Source of the DNA: Polyangiaceae bacterium
GTDB taxonomy: Bacteria; Myxococcota_A; Polyangia; Polyangiales; Polyangiaceae
Length of the DNA stretch: 64,000 nt
NCBI GenBank assembly: GCA_020633205.1
Contig: JACKEB010000014.1
Location: 372,001 to 436,000 of the forward strand
Direction of reading: 5' to 3'
Part shown: in pieces, positions 51,872 to 60,616 of the stretch
How positions within the stretch are numbered: the stretch's first letter is position 1
How the letters are laid out: each line of letters begins with the position of its first letter
Position numbers and translations under genes: made by a program
The notes under the pieces: model-generated
Told to the model about the DNA's origin: nothing
The model's input: only the letters and a program-made list of their open reading frames with translations
Database searches by the model: none

Positions 51872-52483
51872 CTACTTGTCCGCGTCGCAGCACCAGTTCA
51901 TGGTGCCGGAGCCCGTTGCCATGCTCGAACCGTCGCTTGCGGTGACGCAGCCGGTGAGCGTTTTGTGGTTCGTGTTGCAGGTCCAGTAGTACTTGTGAGC
52001 CGAGCTCTCGGTGCACTGGATCAGGTCGCCGAGGGCGCTGCGACTGCAGTCGGTGCCGACGAGGCCTCCTCCGCCGCCGGTTCCGCCGCTTGTTCCACCC
52101 GTGCCGCTGCCGGCTGCTCCGCCAGTTGCAGCGCCTGCGCTGCCAGCGGTTCCGGTGCCTCCAGTGCCCGCCGTCGCGGTTCCGCCGGTTCCGCCGCTTG
52201 TCCCTCCGGTGCCTCCCGCTGTGCCGCCAGCGCCCGCCGTGGTTCCGCCGGTTCCCCCGCTCGTTCCAGCACTGCCACCCGCGCCACCCGCGGTTCCGCC
52301 GCTGCCTCCGCTCGTGCCACCGCTGCCTGCGGTTGCGCTGCCACCAGAGCCGCCGCTACCGCTACTCCCCGCGGAACCACCGCTGCCACCATCGTCCCCA
52401 GTGACTACCGGGTCATCGTCGCTGCCACAGCCTGCGCCCAGCGCGAGGCTCAAAGCCGCCACTCCCAAGATAAGTTTCCGCAT
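51872..52483 (-). CDS. Gly/Thr-rich lipoprotein with small Cys domain
   Basis: A 203-residue lipoprotein (lipobox LGAGC) in which about 110 residues after an acidic patch (CGSDDDPVVTGDDGG) are GGSGGTAGG-type low complexity. The final ~60 residues contain seven cysteines (TDCSRSALGDLIQC, WTCNTNHKTLTGC, NWCCDADK) and probably form a disulfide-tied cap. The function is unknown; it belongs to the same structural class as the other tethered lipoproteins in the window. Confidence 0.82.
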   Translation of the reverse strand: MRKLILGVAALSLALGAGCGSDDDPVVTGDDGGSGGSAGSSGSGGSGGSATAGSGGTSGGSGGTAGGAGGSAGTSGGTGGTTAGAGGTAGGTGGTSGGTGGTATAGTGGTGTAGSAGAATGGAAGSGTGGTSGGTGGGGGLVGTDCSRSALGDLIQCTESSAHKYYWTCNTNHKTLTGCVTASDGSSMATGSGTMNWCCDADK

Positions 52484-52677
52484 GTCTAACCTCCCTGCGC
52501 GCCACTCGCGTGCCGCGTTCGCCGAATGGTTCTTCGTGTCAAACTTGGCGACGGGCGCGTTGCGGACCCTGGAGCAAGCGCGCCCATCGCCTTCAAACAG
52601 GCTGACAGCGCGGCACGTACCTGGTGAGGTGTTGACTTTCGACAGTGGTGTCGGCGACTACATGAAGGCGCTTTTCC

Positions 52678-53271
52678 CTACAGGTTGAAATAGGCGCCAG
52701 CGTTCAGCAGCCAGGTGTATTGCCAGCCCGGAGCTTCCGAAGCGACTGCGGCCAGGTCGTGAGTGGCGTCACCGGAGAGTCCAAGCAAGAGGCCGCCGCT
52801 ACCGATGGGAATCGAGTAGCTGAGGCCAGCGTGACCCCCGGCGAAGCTCGAGGCGCCATGCTCTGTGGGGCGATCGGTGTCGCAGAAGATCAAGCAGCCT
52901 TCACGGAGCGTGTAGCGCGCATAGCCCACGATGGGCGCGACACTGAGGTTGAACCGACCGAGCCGAAATCGCGGTCCAACGCCGACCGCGATGCGCTGGT
53001 TGTCGCCACCCCCGAAGAGTTCAGTGCTGGCTTGACCCAGCGCAACCGCCTGCAACGCATCGAAGTCCACATTGAGCTCCAGGCCACCGGAGAAGCCGTC
53101 GGTGTGCGCACCCCGGGTCATGCCGCCGCCGAGTAGAAGTCGGACGTCTTGGTCCGCCGGAGGCTCTGCACTGGCTTCGTCTTTGGGTGCGCCCGGCTCC
53201 GCGAGAGCCGAGCCGCTGAGCAGCATCAGGAGCAGTCCACCGCAACACGCGCTGAGTCGTTTGGTCGTCAT
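52678..53271 (-). CDS. Outer-membrane beta-barrel protein
   Basis: A 197-residue protein with a signal peptide (GLLLMLLSGSALA), an acidic linker and alternating strands typical of a small barrel (QRIAVGVGPRFRLGRFNLSV, AGLSYSIPIGSGGLLLGL), ending in GAYFNL. One cysteine pair (CLIFCD) lies in a loop. A promoter region of 237 bases upstream (53272-53508) shows nothing else. Confidence 0.75.
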   Translation of the reverse strand: MTTKRLSACCGGLLLMLLSGSALAEPGAPKDEASAEPPADQDVRLLLGGGMTRGAHTDGFSGGLELNVDFDALQAVALGQASTELFGGGDNQRIAVGVGPRFRLGRFNLSVAPIVGYARYTLREGCLIFCDTDRPTEHGASSFAGGHAGLSYSIPIGSGGLLLGLSGDATHDLAAVASEAPGWQYTWLLNAGAYFNL

Positions 53272-53508
53272 GCCGTCGATTCAGCAACTTCGAGGCCAAG
53301 CCGGCGCGCAACGGGCGACGCAGTGGTGTTCGCCGCGGCTTTGGCTGAAAAGAGCGCATTCCGCGTAGGGCAGGTGACACGAGGCTCCGGCGGGCCTTGT
53401 TGCGGCGCATTCACGGCGCCGTGCCCACGAAGCACGCTCTCCCGCTTGTCGTTCTCACCATCCGGGCGGTGGGACGGTGACTCTCGCGTATCCCGGAGGG
53501 AATGAACG

Positions 53509-55536
53509 TCAGTACAGCGCGCCGCTCATGATCGAATCCCAGACACGGGCCTCGGTGAAGATGCGCACCAGCTCCTCGTCGATGTGGCCGTTTTTGACCT
53601 CGAAACCGAGGATATCAAGCGCCTTTTCTACCGGGACTGCTCGCTTGTAGGGCCGGTCACTGGCGGTGAGTGCATCGAAGATGTCGCTGATGCTCATCAT
53701 CTTCGATTGCAGTGGGATCTCCTCTCCCCGCAAGCGATTGGGATAGCCGGTGCCGTTCAGCCGTTCGTGATGCGATCCGGCTATCAGTGCGACCCGCGCG
53801 AAGGTTTTGCCCCACGGAATTTTCGAAAGGAAGCTGTAGGTGTGGGAAACGTGAGAGCGAATTTCGTCGAATTCTTCGGGGGTGAGGGAGCCACGGCGCA
53901 CGCTGAGGGAGCGCACCTCTTCAGCGCTGAGCAGCGGCACCGCTTCGCCGCTGAGCTCGCGAAACGTCTCACGAGCGAGCTGCTCGATGCGCTCGAAGTC
54001 GCCTTCAGCGAGCACAGTGGGTTCGTTGGCATGGAGAATCACCTCCCTCGCCGCCGCTAGTTCCGCGCGGCGATTCGCGAGCACTTGATCGAGGGCGGAC
54101 AGTTCTTCCTTCGACGCGCCACGCTCGAGCAGCTCTATCTTGCGCTGCAAGAGCTCGGCCTCTGTGCTCTTCAGGACGAAGTCGAAGCGCCTGAGCAAGA
54201 GTTCGAGTTCGTGAGGGTACAGCTTTTTGGCTTTGACCAGCACGTGTTCCCTGACGCCGATCTTGCCGAAATCATGTAGCAGGGCGGCGTACTCGATCTC
54301 GCGGATGTCTCCGACCTTCCAACCCACTTCCTTGTAGGGGCCGCTGCCGGTTCGCTCGACTGCGTGTGCGAGGCCTACGGTCATCTCGGCGACTCTGCGG
54401 GAGTGACCGCTAGTCGTCGGATCTCGAGCTTCAATCGCATCCACGCTGGCTCTCACGAAGCCTTCGAAGATCGAGCGGATCTCCTCGTACAAGATGGCGT
54501 TCTCGAGGGCGATCCCAGCTTGCGCGGCGAGGGTTTGCAGTAGCTGCTCGCTGCGTTCGTCAAAGGCAACGACGTGTTGCTCGAAGTCCTCGGGGCTCAG
54601 CAGCTTGTGCTCTGGTTGACGCTTCTTGTTGATCAGCTGGAGCACACCAAGCACTTCGCCCTGACTCGTCGCTAGTGGCGTGGAGAGGATGCTGCGCGTG
54701 CGGTAGCCCACCTTCTGATCGAAGGAGCGGTCAAAACCGAAGGGTGAATCCGCAGGGAGATCGTAGACATCTTCGATGCTCACGGTCTGCCGCGTCAGCG
54801 CGACATAACCCGCCATGCTGCGGGTGTTGATGGGCATCGAGAACTCGCTGGAGTCGAACGCGATGGAGTCGTTCTGGCTCAACTTGAAGCGCAGCGTGCG
54901 CCGCTCCAGCTCCGGGGCGTCCCCTTCGACGACGTAGATGGAGCCCGCGTCCGCTCCAGTGACGAAGCGGCTCTTCTCCAGGATCAGCCCGAGCAGCTTC
55001 GATAGCTCCCGCTCCGTGGTGAGAGCCCGTGCGATTTCGATCAGCTCACCCAGCTCGTAACGATAGCGAGTCAGCCACTTGCCGCGGCTCTCGCTGCGCT
55101 GCTTGGCCTGCATCATCTCGAACGCCTGATGCAGACAGACCTGGAGCTCAGCAGCGCTCGCCGTGATGGGCATGAGCGCCGCGAGCCCGTGATTGAGCGC
55201 TTGCTCCAGGGCCTGGTCTCCGAGGGAGGCGAGCGCGGTGCTATCGCCCAGGAGCACAAGGCGCGCGGCAAACTCGCTCAAAGGCCCGATCCAGGGCGAC
55301 ACCAAATCGCGCCCGTTGGTCCATACGGAGTGATGAGCGAAGAGAACGGTCGCGCCGTCGCGCTTGGCACACAAAAGTAGAGGGTGAGGTCGAGTCAACG
55401 CCAGCGCGGAGAACCGCCCATCCAGCGACAGCCGCTGGAAGACGCCATCCATTTGCTGCATGGCGCCCTCCGCCCGAGCGCTGAGCTGGCGCAGCTCAGC
55501 GTGTTTTCCTACGGAAACGTCGTCTGTCCCCCTCAC
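53509..55536 (-). CDS. GAF and HD-GYP protein, putative c-di-GMP phosphodiesterase
   Basis: A 675-residue cytosolic signalling protein. An N-terminal part (to about residue 160) has no clear domain. A GAF domain follows (residues ~165-335; LLGLILEKSRFVTGADAGSIYV, GVLQLINKKR). The HD-GYP domain has HSRRVAEMT, the LLHDFGKIG HD site and HHERLNGTGYPNRL (the GYP-type loop), so it should hydrolyse cyclic di-GMP. A helical insert of ~90 residues sits between HD and GYP. Start is a GTG 12 bases after phoH's stop; the two are likely one operon. Confidence 0.9.
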   Translation of the reverse strand: MRGTDDVSVGKHAELRQLSARAEGAMQQMDGVFQRLSLDGRFSALALTRPHPLLLCAKRDGATVLFAHHSVWTNGRDLVSPWIGPLSEFAARLVLLGDSTALASLGDQALEQALNHGLAALMPITASAAELQVCLHQAFEMMQAKQRSESRGKWLTRYRYELGELIEIARALTTERELSKLLGLILEKSRFVTGADAGSIYVVEGDAPELERRTLRFKLSQNDSIAFDSSEFSMPINTRSMAGYVALTRQTVSIEDVYDLPADSPFGFDRSFDQKVGYRTRSILSTPLATSQGEVLGVLQLINKKRQPEHKLLSPEDFEQHVVAFDERSEQLLQTLAAQAGIALENAILYEEIRSIFEGFVRASVDAIEARDPTTSGHSRRVAEMTVGLAHAVERTGSGPYKEVGWKVGDIREIEYAALLHDFGKIGVREHVLVKAKKLYPHELELLLRRFDFVLKSTEAELLQRKIELLERGASKEELSALDQVLANRRAELAAAREVILHANEPTVLAEGDFERIEQLARETFRELSGEAVPLLSAEEVRSLSVRRGSLTPEEFDEIRSHVSHTYSFLSKIPWGKTFARVALIAGSHHERLNGTGYPNRLRGEEIPLQSKMMSISDIFDALTASDRPYKRAVPVEKALDILGFEVKNGHIDEELVRIFTEARVWDSIMSGALY

Positions 55537-55548
55537 CCCAAACCCCTG

Positions 55549-56661
55549 CTACTCGTGCTCTGGTTCCTCACTGCCCTTGGTCGCTGACAGTGAACCACGC
55601 CTGCGATCGCTCTTGTGTGTCTTCTCCGCCTCGCGCTTGCGATCGAGAGCCTCGTAGGCAAGGACGATGCGCTGCACCAGTGGGTGGCGCACCACGTCGC
55701 CGTCTGAGAAGCGGCAGAACGCGATGCCCTCCACATCGCTGAACAGCTCGGAGGCTTCCCTCAAGCCGCTCTTGGCGCCGGAGGGGAGGTCCGTCTGGGT
55801 GATGTCACCGGTGACGACTGCCTTCGACGAGTAGCCGAGGCGTGTGAGGAACATGCGCATCTGCTCGCTGGTGGCGTTCTGCGCTTCGTCCAAGATGATG
55901 AACGAGTTGTTCAGCGTGCGACCGCGCATGAAGGCGAGAGGAGCCACCTCGATCTGTCCTCGTTCGCGCAAGGCCTCCACCTTCTCGAACTCCATCATGT
56001 CGTGCAGTGCATCATAGAGCGGCCGCAGGTACGGATTGACCTTTTCCGCGAGGTCACCTGGAAGGAAGCCAAGCTTCTCTCCGGCTTCGACGGCGGGACG
56101 AGTCAGGATGATGCGCTTCACCCTGCGATTGATCAGCGCGTTCACGCCCATCGCCATGGCGAGGTAGGTCTTGCCCGTGCCAGCAGGCCCAATGCCGAAC
56201 GTCAGATCGTGTTCGCGGATGCTTGAGACGTAGTGACGTTGTGCCGGCGTCTTGGGCACCACCGGTCTACGCTTTGGCGCGACCTTGATCGTCGCGTCCA
56301 AGAGGTCCACCAGTGACCCTTCCGGGTGGTCGTGCAGAGCGCGGAGTGAGCGTGCTACGTCACCTGGGCCCAGCTCGACGCCGTTCTTGACTAGCTCAAC
56401 CGCTTCCGTGAGGAAGCGATGCGCCGCGAGCACACGACTCTCCGGGCCGGAGATCAAGATGACGTTTCCGCGCAAGCCGACATCCGCGCCGCTGTGTTTG
56501 GCGACGTCGCGTAGCAAGGCAGAGCCTGGGCCCGTGAGCCCGTGCAACACCTGAAGGTCGTCGACCTCGAGTCCTTCCGTGACGCTGCGCTCCGGCGCAG
56601 CTTGCTCGGCCATGTCCGTCTGTTGGTTTGTCTGCGAATCGGTGATTGAAGTCGTTTCCAT
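55549..56661 (-). CDS. phoH: PhoH family ATPase
   Basis: PhoH-like ATPase. With the ATG at 56661 (370 residues), Walker A is G-I-G-P-A-G-T-G-K-T at residues 156-165, followed by RIILTRPAVEAGEKLGFLPG, FIILDEAQNAT (Walker B) and VVTGDITQTDLPSG, the family's standard order. The open frame continues upstream to 56946 with a low-complexity Pro/Ser/Thr part that could be real; another ATG lies at 56613. Many bacteria keep phoH (ybeZ) beside ybeY; here it precedes an HD-GYP gene instead. Confidence 0.93.
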   Translation of the reverse strand: METTSITDSQTNQQTDMAEQAAPERSVTEGLEVDDLQVLHGLTGPGSALLRDVAKHSGADVGLRGNVILISGPESRVLAAHRFLTEAVELVKNGVELGPGDVARSLRALHDHPEGSLVDLLDATIKVAPKRRPVVPKTPAQRHYVSSIREHDLTFGIGPAGTGKTYLAMAMGVNALINRRVKRIILTRPAVEAGEKLGFLPGDLAEKVNPYLRPLYDALHDMMEFEKVEALRERGQIEVAPLAFMRGRTLNNSFIILDEAQNATSEQMRMFLTRLGYSSKAVVTGDITQTDLPSGAKSGLREASELFSDVEGIAFCRFSDGDVVRHPLVQRIVLAYEALDRKREAEKTHKSDRRRGSLSATKGSEEPEHE

Positions 56662-57412
56662 GGATGGTTCGGATGAAGCCGGGGCAGGGTGAATCGGAGA
56701 GGCAGCAGCGCTCGAGGTGGACTCGTGGGTGGTGCCCTCAGAAGTTTGAGAAGGATCGGTCTCAGAGGCCGGATGTTCGTTCGGTGGAGCTGGTGGCAAC
56801 TTTTCGAGGCTCTGCTGAGGTTTGAGATCGGCGGGGTATGGCCAGTGCGCGCCAAGAGACCAAGAGGCGCCCCTGGGCTCGACGAGGATATCCTGAGCCG
56901 CTAGCGACGCATAATGCCGACGCGGCCCACGTCTGCCCCCGCGCATGATCTGAGCGGTAAATGTCCCCCGCGGAGGCTCGCCAAACTAGGAAAGCTCGCG
57001 CATTTGCCCGGTTCCTCTGTGGCGCGACCAAGCAGCCCCGACCCGAGCGCTCACGTGAATCGGGTGCGTCAAGCGAGTCTCATGCCAACCATCGGACTCC
57101 ACGAGCGGCAGGTATCGGGATCCCTCGCAAACGCACGCCGATCACTCAAGAGATCACGGCTGCGCTCGTCCTCCGACGATTTCCTTTCGACAACGGGGGC
57201 CGCCGAGCGGTCCTGCTTCGAAAACGCAGCTGCACGACACCCGTGCCGCGCGGCCGAATAAAAACTGCGTACCTCACGAGGGCGATCGCAACCGAACAGA
57301 ATCGATGAGTCTGCTTCCTCGAGGTGCGTGGCGGAGCGCAGACCGAGTTTCGCGATCTTTCCGGGAAGAAAGTCACCCGGGGTAAGAGAACTAGGAGCGA
57401 TGAACCACTAAC
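56662..57412. other. Gap, nothing certain
   Basis: Upstream of phoH lies a region that is possibly the N-terminal extension of phoH (to 56946) and then about 460 bases without a convincing gene. Frames across it give Arg/Ser-rich, signal-free products with no domain, so I leave it uncalled. Confidence 0.4.
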
Positions 57413-57530
57413 GCGCTTCCATCAGCACAGCGCTTCGACCAGCACAGCGCTTCCACCAGCACAGCGCTTCCACCAGCACAGCGCTTCCACCAGCGAGCGC
57501 TTCGAGCAGCACGGCGCTTCCACCAGAACT
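57413..57530. repeat. 17-bp tandem repeat, seven copies
   Basis: The unit GCGCTTCCACCAGCACA is repeated seven times with starts at 57413, 57430, 57447, 57464, 57481, 57497 and 57514 (one copy 16 bases). Two middle copies are perfect. It lies in noncoding DNA between phoH and the candidate small RNA. Confidence 0.9.
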
Positions 57531-57758
57531 GCCCGCTAACGCCCGCTACCCAGCGTCGCGCGCGGTACCGAGTGCCAGCTCCAACGCTATTTGTCGCTAG
57601 TCATTTCCTCTATGTGGCTGCGATCTAGCTGCACTCTAGCTGTGTACTCCCGCTCCCGCGCGGAACTAAGTTGGCGCGTTCCGAGCGCACACCTGAGGTG
57701 AGCACACACGAGCGGTGTGGACCTGATACAAAAATGTGATCGGCTAACTTGGGTAGCG

Positions 57759-57789
57759 TTGACAAGCGCCACCATCGAGATGCTAGTCT
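57759..57789 (+). promoter_or_regulatory. Candidate sigma-70 promoter for small RNA
   Basis: A perfect TTGACA (57759-57764) stands 19 bases before TAGTCT (57784-57789) preceded by TGC, an extended -10 shape. The spacer is longer than the ideal 17. A transcript would start near 57796. The stretch 57531-57758 upstream holds nothing I recognise. Confidence 0.5.
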
Positions 57790-57795
57790 TAGAGC

Positions 57796-57965
57796 TGAGA
57801 GGGGAATTCGGGGGACAGCCGATCGTCTGACGTTGTGCCTGTAGCTGATGCAAGTCATCTACAGGAGAGGGGCCTCGAGTGAGGGGTTATGAGAGTCCCC
57901 TTCCGATTGAAGACGATCCTGCGCAACAAGAGGTGCGCCACCGTTTGGTGGCGCACCTCACCTAT
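57796..57965 (+). ncRNA. Candidate structured small RNA
   Basis: About 165 bases between a promoter-like signal and a terminator-like hairpin form several stems: CCTGTA/TACAGG with an inner GATG/CATC (57838-57865), GGGG/CCCC (57883-57900), a long-range GATCGTCT/AGACGATC (57821-57828 with 57911-57918), and GTTGTGC/GCGCAAC (57832-57838 with 57921-57927) that would form a pseudoknot or an alternative fold. No open reading frame explains it. It may instead be the leader of the gene at 58140, but 174 bases separate the terminator from that start. Confidence 0.45.
57930..57959 (+). terminator. 13-bp hairpin ending the candidate small RNA
   Basis: GAGGTGCGCCACC pairs perfectly with GGTGGCGCACCTC over a GTTT loop, followed by ACCTATTT. 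The stem is strong, the T tract is poor. Confidence 0.6.
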
Positions 57966-58139
57966 TTCGCATCGCTAGATGCGACATGAGCCAGTCGTCG
58001 GTACGTCCGGCGAGGGCTTCGAGGGAAACCTCGGGGAAAGAGTGTTGTGGTCCCACGGCCCCCTCTCGTTCTTTTTGTCAGCACCCCGGCCGCTGCGGGT
58101 TTCTTGGCCGGTTGAGCGCTGCCTCGCTAGGCGTGGGGC

Positions 58140-59372
58140 ATGGCAGCGTGGAGCAAGTGGATCGGCGTGGGCACCGCAACCGGGATCATCCTGGCGCTGG
58201 TTCCTGTCGTCCGCGGCAACATCAAGCTCGAAGACGCGCTCAGCAAGGCGACTAGCTCCAGCGGCAGCAGCAGCCGTGGGGACGCCAAGGGCCCGAACCT
58301 CAAAGGTCTCGACTTGCTGCGGCTGCGACTCCAGCCCCGGCGCGTCACGTCGCCGCTACCAGACGGTCGCACGGCTGAACTCACCCTGGATCCAGCGCTG
58401 CAGCGTGCGGCGTTGTCAGTGATGAAGAAGTACCGCGTACCCGAGGCGGGGGCCGTGCTGATGGATGTGAAGAGTGGCGAGCTCCTGGTCTACGCGAGCT
58501 ACGTCAACGAGGGGCCGAAGCTCGACCTCAACGTGCAAGTCGAGGCACCCGTTGCCAGTGTGTTCAAGGTCATCACTGCCTCCGCGCTGGTTGAAAACGC
58601 GCACCTGACTGCGAAGACCGAGCAGTGCTACCACGGCGGTCGCAGCCGAATCTCTGCCGACGAGCTGGAGGAGGATCCAGCGCGCGATAAGTGGTGCGCA
58701 ACCTTGGCGGCAGCCATGGGACGCTCGCTCAACGTGGTGTTCGCGCGTCTCGCGCAAAAGCACCTCACCCCCGAGGAGCTCGAGGCGATGGCTGGCTCCT
58801 ACGGATTCAACGCACCCATCCCCTTCGACGTCCCGACTCAGAAACCAACCGTTGACATACCCGCCGAACCTCTTGAGTTCGCGCGAACTTCAGCTGGGTT
58901 CTGGCACAGCAAGATGTCGCCGCTCCAAGGCGTTTCGATTGCGCAGACCGTCGCGAACGCTGGCGTCGCCGTGCGCCCGCGTATCGTGCGCTCCATCACC
59001 AAGGATCGCGAAGTAGAGTGGGAGTGGGACGGCAAGCCCGAGGTGATGCGCCGCACCATCAAGCCGGAGACTGCGAAGGAGTTGACGCGCATGATGTTGC
59101 AGACCGTCCACAACGGGTCTGCCTACAAGCAGTTCCACGACAAGCGCGGCCACGCCTTCATCCCCAACATCCACGTTGCGGGCAAGACCGGCACGCTCAC
59201 CGCCCACAAGGCAAACCGGCACTACACGTGGTTCGTGGGATTCGCTCCCGCGGAAAAGCCCGAGGTCGCTGTTAGCGTGTTGGTCGTAAATACGCCGATT
59301 TGGCGCATCAAAGGCCCGATGTTGGCGCGTGAAGTGTTGCGGGCGTACTTCGAGCAGCGCGGAAAAAAGTAG
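58140..59372 (+). CDS. Penicillin-binding transpeptidase
   Basis: A 410-residue protein with an N-terminal membrane segment (WIGVGTATGIILALVPVV) and a transpeptidase domain that cross-links peptidoglycan in the periplasm. Active-site motifs are S140-V-F-K143 (SxxK), S196-L-N198 (SxN) and K349-T-G351 (KTG). It lacks the PBP dimerisation or glycosyltransferase part seen in FtsI or class A enzymes and is short, so it is a compact class B-type or a regulatory/specialised enzyme. The following gene is 310 bases away. Confidence 0.9.
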   Translation: MAAWSKWIGVGTATGIILALVPVVRGNIKLEDALSKATSSSGSSSRGDAKGPNLKGLDLLRLRLQPRRVTSPLPDGRTAELTLDPALQRAALSVMKKYRVPEAGAVLMDVKSGELLVYASYVNEGPKLDLNVQVEAPVASVFKVITASALVENAHLTAKTEQCYHGGRSRISADELEEDPARDKWCATLAAAMGRSLNVVFARLAQKHLTPEELEAMAGSYGFNAPIPFDVPTQKPTVDIPAEPLEFARTSAGFWHSKMSPLQGVSIAQTVANAGVAVRPRIVRSITKDREVEWEWDGKPEVMRRTIKPETAKELTRMMLQTVHNGSAYKQFHDKRGHAFIPNIHVAGKTGTLTAHKANRHYTWFVGFAPAEKPEVAVSVLVVNTPIWRIKGPMLAREVLRAYFEQRGKK

Positions 59373-59682
59373 TCCTCCCATCGACTCGCTCTCAAGCCGC
59401 GCCGCGCTTGGCCGTTCGTGGTGAATAGCCTCTCCGCCTCAGGCGGGTGCTCGGGGACCTACATTCATGGCCCCCACTGTAGGGCGCTCCGCCGAGGGTG
59501 GGAGCAGGGCTGCGAAGGACGCCTACACGGCCTCCGGGACATTGCGAAAACGCAGTGCGAAACAGGCGAACGTTTCGACCCGGATCCGCCTCACGGTCGC
59601 GTCGATCTCAGCTCAGCGATCAACATCAAGCGCACGTGAGGATGGAGTGGACTCAGCTGTTGGGGTTGCTAGAGTAGGTACC

Positions 59683-59934
59683 GTGCAGGTCGTCTTGAGA
59701 AAGCTCGGTCGTGGCTCGCGCGCCGTAACTGGCCGCCTGGTACGAGCACCGCGCAAGGGGTCTGTGGTGGTGATCGAGTTCTCCGATGGGATGCACGAGT
59801 ACGTGACCACTCCCGTCAAGCGAGTGCTCCGGTTGGCTCCCAAGGATGTCTTCTACATCGAGACGGTGAACAGCCGTTATCGCCTGGAAGTACGGGATCC
59901 AGAGTCCGCGTTGGAAGACGCCTCGAGCGGCTGA
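59683..59934 (+). CDS. Small basic hypothetical protein
   Basis: An 83-residue protein starting at GTG 59683 (V-Q-V-V-L-R-K) with a beta-rich, basic sequence (GRGSRAVTGRLVRAPRKGSV, VVIEFSDGMHEYVTTPVKRV, LAPKDVFYIETVNSRYRLEV) and no known domain. A longer in-frame reading from 59467 adds Ser/Arg-rich residues with no support. A terminator follows 24 bases after the stop, supporting a real transcription unit. Confidence 0.6.
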   Translation: MQVVLRKLGRGSRAVTGRLVRAPRKGSVVVIEFSDGMHEYVTTPVKRVLRLAPKDVFYIETVNSRYRLEVRDPESALEDASSG

Positions 59935-59957
59935 TAGCCTCCCTCTTCGACGCACTC

Positions 59958-59979
59958 AAAGCCGCCTTCAGGCGGCTTT
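59958..59979 (+). terminator. Rho-independent terminator
   Basis: AAAGCCGCC / GGCGGCTTT, a 9-bp stem with TTCA loop, followed by CGTGTTTTG. It ends the gene at 59683. Confidence 0.75.
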
Positions 59980-60349
59980 CGTGTTTTGTGGCCTGGGCAG
60001 ATGCGCCAGCCGTTTCCGTGAGGTACTGGTCAGCGACGAGTGTTGCGGCTTCCGGATTTGCCTGTTTTTTGGGGGGGAGGCGCGCTAGCGGGCAGCCGCG
60101 CTGACCGAGGTCGCTCAGTCTGGTTTGCCCGCGCCAAAAGCTCGCGTTTCTCGAGGGCGTTGCAGGCCACGCCGGGAGCATCTGTTCAGTCCCACTGCAA
60201 AACCCGACAACCAACCTGCACCAGACACTGGCGGGCTCGCGCATTTTGCGGTAGCAACCCCTCCCCGCGGATCCCCCGCGGGACTAGTCATGGCGCCCTG
60301 GCGTCAGTCCTTTCGCGCTTCGAGCGCGCAGCAGTTCGAGAGAATAACG
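59980..60349. other. Gap before the small basic gene
   Basis: Contains only a 7-bp GC-rich hairpin (CCCGCGG / CCGCGGG at 60264-60282) near the promoter region of the gene at 60350. No gene is seen. Confidence 0.4.
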
Positions 60350-60466
60350 ATGGGTAAGTTCGACAGCCGCAAGTCGCAGAAGATGTGTCGCAAGAAGGCG
60401 CAGCGTAAGAAGAAGGAGCGCCTGAAGCGCCGCGCGGAGGAGACCCGCGCAGCTCGCAAGGGCTGA
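60350..60466 (+). CDS. Very small Lys/Arg-rich protein
   Basis: A 38-residue protein starting MGKFDSRKSQKMCRKKAQRK, nearly half Lys/Arg, with no hydrophobic segment. Short MGK-x-DSRKS-type proteins of this shape recur in myxobacteria and other deep-branching groups and are often near translation genes, so a ribosome- or RNA-binding role is likely but not shown here. It is too small for most gene finders. A weak hairpin (AGCTCGC / GCGAGCT) overlaps its stop. Confidence 0.7.
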   Translation: MGKFDSRKSQKMCRKKAQRKKKERLKRRAEETRAARKG

Positions 60467-60616
60467 GCTTCCGCGAGCTAGTCGAAACGGAGTTCGCCGC
60501 CATCGGCTGATGCCCTTGGCGGCTTCGACGCGTCTTGCGCGTCTCGTGCTCCCGACTCCCTTAGCCTGCACTCCGGTTTGTTGGCCCGGGGTGCGCCGTC
60601 CTGATACCGGACGAGC

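Noticed and set aside
57413..57530. CRISPR array
   Set aside because: Units are contiguous with no unique spacers.
57324..57539. Small frame rich in Ser/Thr/Gln/His across the 17-bp repeat
   Set aside because: It only reflects translation of the tandem repeat; the 17-base unit shifts frame and there is no start signal.
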